This document shows, one piece after another, positions 1-11,360 of a stretch of 64,000 nucleotides of DNA. Every line of letters begins with the position of its first letter. Position 1 is the first letter of the stretch. Below the pieces are notes generated by a model. That model searched no databases, was not told the origin of the DNA, and saw only the letters and a list, made by a program, of their open reading frames with translations. Source of the stretch: Parietaria judaica (lineage: Eukaryota > Streptophyta > Magnoliopsida > Rosales > Urticaceae); contig OX940870.1 in assembly GCA_954871525.1 (NCBI GenBank), forward strand, positions 4,185,501 to 4,249,500. The letters run 5' to 3'. A program made the position numbers and the translations under genes.

Positions 1-450
1 CTCCCTCTTAATTTAGCTTCTTTCCATTTTTGTCCGGAGACAGCTTGAAGAGCGAGCTTGCGAATTATGTTCGCAAGCATGCAAAGGCTTTGAGTAGGTT
101 CATTTCCCATTTCAGCTCATGGGTTTTCTTTTATTTTATTTTTAAAATATTATTTTTTTATTTTCAAGGATTTGTGTTGTGGCTCGGTTTATCCAAAGCT
201 CTCTTCAGTTAAATTGAGATCTCTCTTTTTCTGTTCTTCTTCTTCTTCCTTTGTGAGCGAAATCAAAGAGAAAAGCTTCAATCTTTTCCGTTATTTGCTT
301 GTTGCGAACATCAAGATTCATACTTTTTCATCTCTTGAATCCCCCCGAAAGTAATTGATTATCTTCGAAAACACGAATCGGCAGACATTAGCGAGAGGAA
401 TAGAGCAGATCTTGAACCCGTCTTGTTTTATTTGCAGGGAAGAACAGGCT
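1..450 (+). promoter_or_regulatory. 5' leader of the FBW2 gene, probably with a leader intron
   Basis: This stretch lies directly upstream of the FBW2 start codon. A pyrimidine-rich tract ending in TTTGCAG at about 431-437 looks like a 3' splice site, so the last 13 bases before the ATG would be the end of the 5' UTR after a leader intron. The matching donor and the transcription start are not certain, and the core promoter may lie outside the window. No convincing protein is encoded here. Confidence 0.5.
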
Positions 451-1700
451 ATGGATACGGAAAATGCGGTTTACGGAGGCGGAGACGAGTTCCGGCAGTG
501 GGACGAGCTGATTCCGGACGCGCTAGGGCTGATCTTCGGGAAGCTGGCGCTGCAGGAGATCCTTACAGTGATCCCCCGGGTGTGCAAATCGTGGGGCAGG
601 GCCGTGACGGGCCCATACTGCTGGCAGGAGATCGACATTGAGAAATGGAGCACGCAAACCTCCCCGAACGTGCTCGACCGAATGCTCCGCCTCCTCCTCG
701 CCCGCAGCTCCGGCTCCCTCCGCAAGCTCTCTGTTGTCGGCCTCTCATCCGACTCGCTCTTCTCATTCCTCGCCCAACAGTATGCTCTCTCTCTCTTTCT
801 CTCAAATTTGGTTACGATTCCGTTGCTTCGAAGGCGTATCAAATGTAGGGTTTTGGTTTAATTGGGTTTGTTTGGTGTTTCTAGGAATTCAAACCGAATC
901 TCTCGAGTTTGTTTAGGTTTTCTTAGCTACGGAGACGGATTGAATTTAGGAATTTGATGTAATGGGGGGTTTCTGGGAGAATTTGATGGTGATATGATAA
1001 GATGAAGAAATTCATGCTGTGTCGTATTGATTTTGCAAGTGCCGGGTCTCTCCAAATGCTGCGGATCCCGAGGGGCGAGATGAGCGACTCCGTCGTTGAG
1101 CTCGTCGCAGGGAGCTTCGCCAACGTGACGTTTCTCGACTTGAGTTACTGTGGGAAGATCGGCTCGCCCGCGCTCGAGGCCATTGGCAAGAACTGCAAGC
1201 AGCTCGTGGGGCTGTGTCGGAACATGCACCCGTTGGACACTGCTGGGAAGCCTCTGCAGGAGGATGAGGCACACGCCATAGCAACGACGATGCCGAAGCT
1301 CCGGCACCTGGAGATGGCCTACCACCTCATCACCACCAACAGCGTTGAGGAGATTCTGTCAAGTTGCACCAAGCTTGAATTTTTCGATCTGAGAGGGTGT
1401 TGGAGCGTTTTTCTCGACGACAAGTCAGTTAAGGAGCGGTTCCCGGGGCTGAGGGTGCTGGGTCCGATCATCGTGGACCACTATGAGAGGAACGACTGGG
1501 ACGAATGCTCGGACTTCTCTGATGCGTCGTCGGAGCTATTGGCGTGGGAGTTCATGGCGAGCGGGATGGGCGATTTCGATGACGACGGCAGCTTCGAAGA
1601 GGGGATGTGGGACGATGACATGAGCTTGCAGGATCTTCAGTTCCAGTTTGTGGGGGTGAACGAGGAAGTGGGCGAGTACGGCTGGCCTCCGTCACCTTGA
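451..1700 (+). CDS. FBW2: F-box protein, FBW2 orthologue (SCF substrate receptor)
   Basis: Two coding exons, 451-779 and 1040-1700, give a 329-residue protein; the intron has GT at 780 and AG at 1038-1039, and joining restores the family sequence FLAQHAGSL. The F-box is at about residues 17-64, beginning WDELIPDALGLIF and ending at GPYCWQEIDIE. LRR-like segments follow (SLRKLSVVGL, FLDLSYCGKIG, LEFFDLRGCW), then an acidic tail rich in Asp and Glu. In Arabidopsis FBW2 is the substrate receptor of a cullin-RING ligase that promotes AGO1 turnover and affects ABA responses; that role is inferred here by orthology. The start was chosen because it precedes the conserved F-box and follows a likely leader-intron acceptor. 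Both ends of the family are present, so the gene looks intact. Confidence 0.9.
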
Positions 1701-4059
1701 GGAAGTGAGATTTCTCCGTCTTCTTTTTCTAATTTCCGTCTCGTGGTAAACAGTTGATTTGGTTTTTCTTCTTCTGGTTTTGCGAGGACTGAATTGTCTT
1801 TTGGTTGTAGTGTGGAACGCTGTTACATGTATGTACATGCCTAAGTAATCAAAGCTGGTTTGTTTATGTAATTTCTCTCGGCTTTACTTATTTCCATAAG
1901 CTATAATACTATATCATTTGGGTGATTTTAGTAATTAATTAAGTTATAAACTATCAATTTGGCCGGCACAAGCTGCGCGGCCCATTCTCCGTATCCGTTC
2001 ATCCACTTTTTATATAAACAAAATTACTATTTCTAGAGACGGGCACCGGTTAACTACACTCATTAAAAAGTTGTGTACAAACCGGATCGCTGCGTGAACG
2101 AAAGACTTGAGTCGGGTTTCCCTGTCTTGTAAAATTACCATTACAAGGAAAGAAAGAAAAAAAAGGTAATTCGTTTAAGGTATCGAAAGGTGGGTAAATC
2201 TCAGGTATAAGATGATTAGTCTCAAAGTGGATGATTTAGATTTGGCACCTTTTTAAGTATAAATGTCTTTTAATAATGCATAATAGGAACATTAAAAATA
2301 GGACGTGGCGTCGCTTGTTCTTATATTGTAAATATATTTGTAGTACGAATACATGTAATTGTAATCACTTGTGTTATTTTAATTAAAAAATATCACTTTG
2401 ATCAACATTTATTATTTAACAAAAATTATAATTTCTCAAAACAATAATTTTAAATAAGTGAATAGTAAATAAATATGTAAAAATGGCTCTTGGTAACATG
2501 AAAAAAGATTACTGTTAATGTAGTAGTTAATTTGATTTTGGAAATGTAGTAGAAGGTGATTAGGAATAGGAATATATGCATTTTTGTCAGTTAGCCTGCA
2601 AATCTTAATCAATGTGAAGACCAAACTGACATCATGGCTTCATCATCATTCATTTTTCATACTATAAGAAAAGAATTTCACATCTCGCGTATCAGCCAAA
2701 ATCAAATTGGAATCATTAAAAATACGAATTTAAGTTTTAATCAAAGATAAGACAATTCATGTTTTATAATAGGCTCACAAATAAAAATAAATAAATAAAT
2801 AAATTGGGTCCAGTTACCGATTTTGTTTTTCAAGTTATATGATTGATCTACAAAAGAGTAGAATAGTATCTGTTCTGTGCTGTGTCACGTAACACGTTAA
2901 GAAACTATTCCATGCAAATAGAAGCTAGAAGCCTAGAAGTAATTTATAGGGAAATATAAATAAGAAATACAAATTAAACATATGTGAAAGTGAAACGATG
3001 TAGATCATGAAATATAAATTCCGTGACAAGAGAGAAAAAAAAGCATTGACAATTTGATATTATAACAGAAGAAAGACAGAAGAAACCCTACGTGGTTGCC
3101 CTTTTCTTCTCTCTAAAGTTCCAGAAAAGACTCCATTATATGCTTTGGAATGTTTCATTTCATACTAGTTGCTGCCACTACACTTGTTGTGTCACTGTGA
3201 TAAATACATATATAACATGTATATAATTTAAATATATATTTATATATAAATATATCAAAATTGGAATAAATTTACTTGAGATGATTTCTGTTCCACTGAG
3301 CAGAAAATCACATGCATACATGTGGTTCCTATTTCAAATAGGCTATTTGGCATATGCCTTGGAGTCATAGGCTTGGACAAAAACAAACCTCACTCGCTCA
3401 CACAACTAGCTAAAGGAAAAATATATTCGAATAAGATGTTATACAGCATAAGTATATAAAGATGTTAGGCCATTAATATTATATAGCACGAGCACTCACT
3501 CACATATTTAATATAGCACGATCATATTTTTAGGCCGTTAATTTGGAAATAAATATAATTAAGTGTGTGTATCATCAAATCTTTTGACTCATTCGAGTAC
3601 ATTCCATAGAGAAAAAAAAATGTTAAGACTAATTTTAATCATAATAAAAAAAAAAGATAAAGTAAGCACCGCGTATGTTAAATGAGCTAAAAATATTAGT
3701 ATATGCTTCTCATTAATTAGAGCATTTTTTGGTAACATTTTTTTTTTACCGAGTGGTTGATGCAAGAACATTGCATTGTATTTCAAAATTTGTGTTAGTT
3801 TTGTCATTATGTGTAACAAAGGTGTTTGTGGAAGAATTTCTATATATGGCGCATGTAAAAGATGTGGCTCAATCATCAAGCAGATCAAGACAATCAAAAT
3901 AAAGTCAAGATGCATAACTGAACGAGATATCATAGTTGTTGGGAGATATTCGTTATTCATGAAGGATATCTACTGCTGGAGATTCGATTGCCAAATTCGA
4001 ACTAAGTAATGTTATTGGATGAGTTGTCAAATGTCAAAGCGACAACGAAATGACTAGGA
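1701..4059. other. AT-rich intergenic region
   Basis: The first 200 bases are the FBW2 3' UTR and polyadenylation region. The rest is AT-rich with homopolymer runs and short ORFs that show no recognisable domain or codon pattern. I see no RNA gene or bounded transposon in it. Confidence 0.6.
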
Positions 4060-4520
4060 TCTTCAGTGGAGTTACTGTTCAAGATCTTCAATGGAGTTAA
4101 TGACCAAGATCTTCAACGAAATTATTGCCACGATCACAAGTATCTACATCATCAAGAAGAGATTGCATCAATAACGCTCTTAATGGTTGTGATTGAAGAT
4201 TTCCAATCATCCTTTCAATCACCAAGATCGTGTAGCCTTGAACTTCCATATTTGGTTGCCAGCTTGACCGGCTATATAGCCATTGTTGGTTGTGGTTATC
4301 AACTAGCAAGACAAAATGTAAAATATGCTCAAAGGAAGCTGGAGGGTCTTTCGATCTCATTCGAGGAGTGACGACCAATTGTTCGACGGTTGAAGCATCC
4401 AAGGCTGTTTCCGATACAAGTACCTCAGAGGAAGATGGAGGCTCTTGTGATATCATTCAATTAGTGACGACTGGTTGTCCGACAGTTGAAGCATCCAAGG
4501 CCGTTTTCGAAGAGTAGTGT
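4060..4520 (+). repeat. Decayed repetitive sequence with internal tandem duplications
   Basis: Two kinds of duplication are visible. At about 4055-4130 a unit of roughly 30 bases containing AGATCTTCAAYGRA recurs three times. At 4335-4430 and 4431-4512 a 96-base unit is duplicated; the two copies both read as related peptides containing VEASKAV in the same frame. The sequence lies upstream of a Copia-type LTR and may be the old 3' part of an element. No known protein domain is recognisable. Confidence 0.45.
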
Positions 4521-4919
4521 CCGCTTTTTCCCTAGAGTTAGATCACCAGTTGCGCTTGGTCCTGAGGGAGAATTGTCCATTCAACTGTGAAACTCAATTA
4601 AGTATCATTTATAACCATGTAAATTTTTTGAATGTTTTCCGATGGAATGAAGTATCTGGGTCAGTGCCTCGCAGAGTAACTTCGCACGAGGGGTTCGCGA
4701 ACTGCGTTACCAAATATTGCGTGTTCACATGTCTTTTACTTTAGTAATCTAAGCTATTATTGTGTGTGTTGATATACTTGTCGTGACAAGGCCTTTAACC
4801 TCGTGAGTATCCGATTTCAGTTAAAACATAAAATATCAATATCTTTATGTTATTATGTTTTTTTTGTAATAATCGAGCGATATATTAATAATTTTGAATA
4901 AATACAATACTGCTATAAA

Positions 4920-5145
4920 TGAAGATTATTTTGTGGTTGTCAATATTAGATAGTCAACTATGACATTGAATTGTAATATTCTTATTTATTGAGTTTCCAT
5001 TTTGTTCTCTCACTTAGCCTTATAAACAGAGGCTTTGTTTGTCCACTGTAATTCATTCCAATAAATAATACTCCCTCTTTCCCTCTCCCAAGTTCTCTAC
5101 TATTATCTTCGTTCTTTAGTTTATAACACGTTATCAGCACGATCT
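4920..5145 (+). mobile_element. Copia-type LTR remnant with adjoining primer-binding-like site
   Basis: The segment has the typical end of a plant LTR: a TTATAAACAGAGG promoter-like stretch, CCAATAAATAATAC, a CT-rich U5 and the terminus TTTATAACA ending at 5128. It is followed at once by CGTTATCAGCACGA, a sequence I know from just after the 5' LTR of many plant Copia elements. The left border is a guess from a TGAAGATT start. No gag or pol follows, so this is a truncated or internally deleted copy. Confidence 0.55.
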
Positions 5146-6095
5146 AACATTTTAATTGGTTAACATTTTTCTTTAAAAGTAAATAGGGGTATTTGAATTA
5201 GTAGACTCTTTTTTATTGTTTACAAAATTTTATTTTAATTAGCAAATATTTTCGTAATTAGTAATCTACAATTTTAATAAGTGAATGATATATTAAACTA
5301 TAAATATATCATTTGAATAAATAGATTATTAATTAAAAATCCATTTTAAAAATAGTGAACATAAATTTATGGTATTAAACACAATACATATAACATACAT
5401 ACACTACTGTTTGTTTGAGATGTAAACAAGCCCATCAAATCAATTCAAATCTTATAATAGAAACCAAAAAGTAAAAATCGTACGATGTCATTTATGCACA
5501 TTAATAGTAATAATACATTATTTGATTTTGTGGTATAATAATAATGGTAAATAGCGAAGTGAAAATAAATGTGTAGCATAGGAGAGAGACAAGGACTTAA
5601 AAGAGATGCGTTGTACGAGTACCTTGGCAACAACTATTGATTCTGTACGTCACACTGTGCACTTGTAAACCAGTGACTTGTGCCTCTCACCTTCTATTCT
5701 TTTTCTATACGACGAGGATTAATTATTAACCATATAATCTATTAACTATATTATATATATTATATGGATGGGTTGGGATGTAATAATGGCGTGGTGTATT
5801 ATGTATATCTATAATTATATATAAATATGGGGTCCATTAAAAAAATATAAATGTGGGGTCGAAGATCTGGTCCCTCCAATATTCTTTTAGCAATCAGTGG
5901 CTCGCTTTTGCCTTTTCCTTTCCCACCTCATCAAACACTGCCATATATATTCACAAAATAAAATAATATGATGCTAACTTCCTATAAGTCAAATTATTAA
6001 TAGTGATTAATAATATGAAATTAATTTTTTTTTACCATCAAAATATTTGATATCCACTACTTTGTATTTAAAATAATTATTTATTTATTGTTAAC
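5146..6095. other. AT-rich intergenic region
   Basis: AT-rich sequence between the Copia LTR remnant and the Gypsy solo LTR. I see no gene, RNA or bounded repeat here. Confidence 0.6.
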
Positions 6096-6100
6096 GTATT

Positions 6101-7805
6101 TGTTAAGGGTAAAAACGAGATTGATTTTCATAAACAAATTAATTAAACGGGGATTATCGTATTAATTTCCTATAATTAATTTGTTAATTCAATTAATATT
6201 TTAATTAAGATTATGAATTAATTAAATCAATTCCAAAACCCAAAACTCCCTCCGGAGGCCCGTTTTCAAAAAACAAAGTGTCATGGTGTTCGTAAAAATA
6301 TGAAAACACCTAAAAACGACATAAAATTTGTAAAAAAACGGACACGGGACGGGCCCGAGAGCGAAAAAAAACATCGGAACACATTTTGTGGGACCCACAG
6401 AGGCAGCAACCTCCAGGATCGCGCCACGTGGCGCGATCTCAGCTCTGCCTCAGCCCGCGGGGCCCACTCGAAGCCCACTAGCCCCACTTGAGGCTGACAC
6501 CACACGATTGCGCCACGTGGCGCGATCTCGCGCGCTGCATCAGCGCGAGGGCCCAGCCAGGGCTCCCACTCGGCCAACTTGCAGCCTCCGCCTGCTGCTC
6601 GCCACGTGGACGGCTGGGATGGCTCCCCCCAATGAGCGCCAGCCACTTGCGCTGCGCGTGAAGGCGCGTGAGTCGTCCGATCGGCGATCCGACGGTGGCG
6701 ATGAGTTCCTCTTTTCCCGGGGACCAATCTGTATATATAATATTACCCCGGGGGTCCCCAGAACAATATTTTATTGCATCTGGACCCCCGGATCCTATTA
6801 TAAATAGAAGCTCAGTTCAGTTAAACGGTAACTCATTCGAACTCACTCGAATCTTTTCGAGTTCTCTCTCTCTCTACCCCCGATATACTCGCGTCCCCTC
6901 AAATACCGTTCTAATGTTGAGCGTCGGAGGTGAATCACGGGGTACCCCCCCTGTTTCCCTTGACCTCGGGTGTTCCCTTTTTTCAGGTCCTAAAAAGTGA
7001 GAGATTTACGAAAAGCGGAAGCCTTGGTGAAATTCCTACTTGGTCCTTGGCTCGCCTGATAGGTCCAGTTCTACGCGGTGCCCAATCTATCTCCAGTCCA
7101 TTGCGCGGCTGAGGGTATATCTTGGGGACACGAGCCTGGGCCCATAATTCAGGACAAGAGGCCCGACCAAAGGGAATTTCTACTAATATCCGGACGACTG
7201 AGGGATCATTCTGAGGAGAATCCCCTGGAGAAAATCCTAGGGGAGGTCCATGACCCCATCTGTCCTTGTTCTAAGCTCAGCGCGGCCTATGTTCTGTCTC
7301 CTAGTCCCTGTATCTGAACAAGATACCGTGGCTTCACGGACAGTTCCAGCCCGAACTAGAATAAGCTATATCAGGTCGAGAGTCTAACCTCCCAAGGTTA
7401 ACTTTCTGGTAAAAAGCACTCCCCCGTTCGCTGGTGCCTACGATCTGAGTGGTTCCCAAACCTATAACCCCGGCCCATGGCCCTGTGGTAACAGGGAGTG
7501 CGTAGCCCAGATTGCCTAGGACCCTGAACGGCCAAGAGACTTTTTAACCCGATAAGTGCCAGGAACACATGCTCAGGGCCCCCACATCAGCCAATTAAAA
7601 CCTCACCCTGAAGTCAGTATCCCGGAGTCAACGGGGGTCACGAGGAACGATCATTGACAACAAAATCTGTCATCCCCGCAACAAGGTCAACTCAGGCCAT
7701 CCAAGAAGTCAACAAAAGCCCGCCACGTCATCAACGACATTGAGCCAGGCCCAAAATCCACAACTCGGGCCTAAACAGTGTTTGATCCAAAAAACGGCAT
7801 CAACA
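6101..7805 (+). mobile_element. Gypsy-type solo LTR, 1705 bp, with perfect 5-bp TSD
   Basis: The element begins TGTTAAGGG and ends CATCAACA, and is flanked on both sides by GTATT (6096-6100 and 7806-7810), the 5-bp duplication expected of an LTR-retrotransposon insertion. A TATA box, TATAAATA, lies at 6799-6806, followed by a CT-rich leader and GC-rich U5-like sequence. There is no internal coding region, so it is a solo LTR left by recombination between two LTRs. The TG...CA ends and style fit a Ty3/Gypsy element. The U3-like part (about 6400-6680) is strongly GC-rich and holds two CACGTG-centred palindromes. Confidence 0.88.
6417..6526. repeat. Two G-box-centred palindromes in the solo LTR
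   Basis: A perfect 22-bp palindrome at 6417-6438 and a near-perfect copy at 6507-6526 share the core GCGCCACGTGGCGC. The centre is CACGTG, the G-box bound by bZIP and bHLH factors in plants. They lie about 280-380 bp upstream of the LTR TATA box, so they could serve the LTR promoter; this is inference. Confidence 0.7.
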
Positions 7806-7810
7806 GTATT

Positions 7811-9185
7811 TTTTTTTTTAATGGAATTTTTTTGAATTGTATAAAATGATATGTATCGAACCCAATAACACATTGAAATTTGCTGAATTAAAATTTGCTT
7901 AATTAAAATTTAGTGACGCTAGTTTATAGTAATCATAATCTATAGCTACTTAGGTTAATCAATTTCCACTTTCCTCCATGTTTTCCTCGACGTCTTTTTT
8001 CTTTCTTTCTTCCTGTTAATATGATATCATGCTGGGAAAAAGTTATTTGAAATGGTCATAGATTTCTTTGTTTATATATATTATAAATTTGTTTGATTCA
8101 TCGGGAGAAAAAAAAAACCTAAAAAAAAGAAGAAAAATCAGTACTTTTAATTTTTAATTACTTTACCAATTATCTGTTTATAAATTGATTATTTGAAAAA
8201 CCAAACCGGTAAATGACGGATCAATTTTCTCATATATGGTTTATTCACTTATATTAGATTGTCATATCATTTTGTTAATACAAATTACTATTTTGCTCGA
8301 CATTTTTATCCATTCCAATAACCAAAGTCTATTAACATGTGCTCATTTGATTGATTTTTTAAACTAATTTTTCACCCAAAAAAAACTCGGGCAGAGCAAA
8401 ATTTCATTTTTAACCGATGCTCACACAAAATTCATGCTCCAATTAGCATTAGTTTTCATTGTGTTAAGATCAACTCAGTAAAAAATATTTCGGTAAAAAA
8501 TATTACGTTTGATCGACTCTTGAATTTGCGACCACGCGTCTAAAAAACAAACTCCGCAGACCGTGATATTAGATAACCTACATCAAATATCAGGAAATTT
8601 CTCCTCAATTATTGACTAAAAACATCTTATAATCTGTGTCCCAGATAATTCCAAATATTTAGCGGAAATAAATGGACTTATATTTATTATTGAACATGGT
8701 ACTTTGCTACGCAATAAGGTTAGGTTGTTGAATGAAATAAAAAGGTAGGTAAACGTGTTCAATCCAATGGTGAAGAGAGCATTTCCTATGAACCCTAATG
8801 ATGAATTAATCTGATATTATAGAAGGTTAGATACACATGCTTGCTTGTATAATAATATAAAATTATAAATATAAAGACCTAATTTATGATCAATAATTCT
8901 CGGTCTGTCACGCTATGTAACACGTAATTATTGAGTGAGTAAATCACTTGTCTTTAGAGAGAGTGCATTTTTCAAACTAGTGGTGTCAACTAGCAACTTT
9001 ATAGTAAAGTTCAAATCGGGATTAGGTGTTAATAACTTAATATTATGATCAGATGGTGATAAAGTATTTACACAAAGATAGTGTCTTTTTGTTTATATAT
9101 TTTTATATTTTTCTTCGGTATATAGTATTAATTAATATAATTAGTTAGAAAATACACGAACTACCAGTCTACCACCAAGCCGACA
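7811..9185. other. AT-rich intergenic region
   Basis: AT-rich sequence with poly-A and poly-T runs. I see no gene, RNA or bounded element. Confidence 0.6.
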
Positions 9186-9194
9186 TACATATAA

Positions 9195-9456
9195 GGGTTA
9201 ATTACGATAAAAATACCCAATTTTTATTAATTCCCGATAGGTACCCAACCTCAATGAACGTAGGCAAAAGCACTCAATGTTACACTTTTGTCGCCGACCA
9301 ACTAACGCCGTTAGACACTGCCTACCTGGCCGTTAGGCTGTCTCATAACCGTATAACGGCTTTAGTTGGTCGGCAACAAAAGTGTGACGTTGGGTACTTT
9401 TGTCTACGTTTATTCAGGTTGGGTACCTATCGGAAAATATTTGCCGCAATTAACCC
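9195..9456. mobile_element. Short hairpin MITE of the GGGTTAATTRCG Mutator-like family
   Basis: The two halves are inverted copies of each other: the left arm runs from GGGTTAATTACG through TAGGTACCCAACCTCAAT and TCGCCGACCAACTAACG, and the right arm mirrors this to end GCAATTAACCC. The arms share clear sequence identity with those of the larger element at 51022-52298. Flanks TACATATAA and TACATAGTG match at 6 of 9 positions, compatible with a decayed 9-bp TSD. It carries no gene of its own; the ORF through it is an artefact of the palindrome. Confidence 0.8.
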
Positions 9457-9536
9457 TACATAGTGACTTAAAGCACAGACTTCTGAAAAACGACAATGAT
9501 GATATTAGTGCTTGTACAATAGAGGTGATTTTGTAA

Positions 9537-9842
9537 GGGAAACTTCATAAAACATCCCTCAAAACACTATAAATTATTTTATTACACCTCAAAACATCAT
9601 AATTGGAAAAAACATCTTATTTAAATTTTATGTACCAAAATACTCTTTCAAAATATACATATTGTGTCCTGAAAAATGGACATATTGCCTCCTGAAAAAT
9701 GGACAAGTCGCGTCCGGAAAAATGGACACAACTAAGGGTATTTTGGTACATAAATTTAAAAAGGATGTATTTCCAATTATGATGTTTTGAGGTGTAATAA
9801 AATAATTTATGGTGTTTTGAGGGATGTTTTATGAAGTTTCCC
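9537..9842. mobile_element. 306-bp hairpin MITE with perfect 8-bp TSD
   Basis: The arms are inverted copies about 80 bp long, beginning GGGAAACTTCATAAAACATC and ending with its complement GATGTTTTATGAAGTTTCCC. Identical TTTTGTAA octamers flank it (9529-9536 and 9843-9850). The centre holds three close direct copies of a unit containing AAAAATGGACA. An 8-bp duplication suggests the hAT group, but the ends are not a typical hAT terminus, so the superfamily is uncertain. Confidence 0.82.
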
Positions 9843-9850
9843 TTTTGTAA

Positions 9851-10737
9851 TAGAAAAGACAAAATTCTAATCATTTCCATCGTGTCAAATTCACACATTT
9901 ATTTTTTTGCCGGGCTATAAAAAGGAGATTTTGGGCTCCCTTTTAATGTATGCTATTCGGCCCGAATCGTTGTGGGCTTTTGTAACAGACTTTTGGACAA
10001 AATTTTATAACAATTTTTATTTGATTAATCTATTATATACTTTTTTTTTTCTCGGGTTAATAATATACTTCTCTTAAGTTTGAACTTCTAATTACCTACC
10101 TAATACAAGTATAATATAATTTTTTGTACAGAAGGAGGAGCATGAAACGTTATACACGTGCTTTACCTTGATATCTGGGTCACTGTCATATGACAGTAAT
10201 TTTTTATACATTTTTTTGGGTAAAGAGATTTTGAGAAACTGTTACGAATGATTTGCGTGCTCAAGCTGTTATTAGGTATTATATTACATTATAATAATTC
10301 ATATTTGCTTGCTTGTTGTGTTGTGAGTTGTGACCACAAATATACACGTGACAAATAACACATCACAATAGCAGAGAACAAAACAATCAATACTTTTGCA
10401 TTACTATACTTCATGGTGGAAATCTCTAGCTCTATTATGCAACAACAAAATTAAAATCAATACTGTCTTTGGCTTTTTTGTTTGGTATATAATCTGTCAA
10501 GGACAAAAGTGCTGGAGATATACAAAGATAAAAATATAGTCTACTTAATTTGTTATGCTCATTTTTATATTTTACTTTAAGATATTTACAGTTAAAATAT
10601 TCACATGTTTTAAAATATATATTTTTTTAAAATATTTTTTATAATATTTTAATAATACAAAAAAATTAACTTATGTTATTATAAAAAAATTATTACCGTG
10701 AGTGGTTAATATTTTTTGTCACTTTTGATCAACTATG
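9851..10737. other. AT-rich intergenic region
   Basis: AT-rich sequence. I see no gene, RNA or bounded element. Confidence 0.6.
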
Positions 10738-10742
10738 GATAT

Positions 10743-11355
10743 TGTTGACGGCAAATCGCACACTCTCCGGTCACAAAGAGTAATCTTTGCTTTTAGAGAA
10801 GGAAGTTCGGTTTCTCTCGTTTATTAGCTAGAACACTTCAGGAGATCTCGAATAACGACTATTCTTGTATAGATAATAGTATTACAACTTTCTCTCTCTT
10901 TTCTTCTTGTTTCGAACCCCTGCAAATGAGACTCTTGCTGCCTTATATAGAGTTTACATTGGTCGCTTGTTGCACGTTTCCCGCTTCCTTTGTCATGTTC
11001 CATCGCTCGCTTCCCTAAGAGTAATTTAGGGAAAGCATGGTTAACCCATGCTTTGCATGGCTTCGAGCGGTTGGTCATACCGAGTAGGTGGGATTAGTAA
11101 GGGCTTCATTAAATGCGGCATCACATCGTTAATCATTTGGCGCCGCTGACTCGCTAGCGGAAGTCCCTCGTCGCTTCGAAAATCTCACGTCGACTCTCCT
11201 CGCCGTGCGCTGGCGACCTCCTCGTACCTCAGTGTCGTCGAATCTAGTCATCGACTTCCATTCGCATTCGGGTGTTCCCTCTTCGATCTCCACTCGTCGC
11301 CCTTCAGGACTCTTATAGTGTTAGGATATGGATCCAACCGAATCCAACCTTAACA
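10743..11355 (-). mobile_element. Solo LTR (TGTTAAGG...TCAACA family), 613 bp
   Basis: On the minus strand the element begins TGTTAAGGTT and ends GCCGTCAACA, with TG...CA termini. The flanks are GATAT (10738-10742) and GATAC (11356-11360), a 5-bp TSD with one mismatch. A minus-strand TATA box (CTATATAAGG) lies at 10943-10952 downstream of a GC-rich U3. It shares both termini and overall plan with the element at 53806-54636. It has no coding capacity. Confidence 0.7.
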
Positions 11356-11360
11356 GATAC

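Noticed and set aside
11324..11329. GGATAT as the right-hand target duplication of the 10.7-kb solo LTR
   Set aside because: It gives an element without TG...CA ends. Extending to ACCTTAACA at 11355 gives proper termini shared with the 54-kb copy and a GATAT/GATAC duplication.
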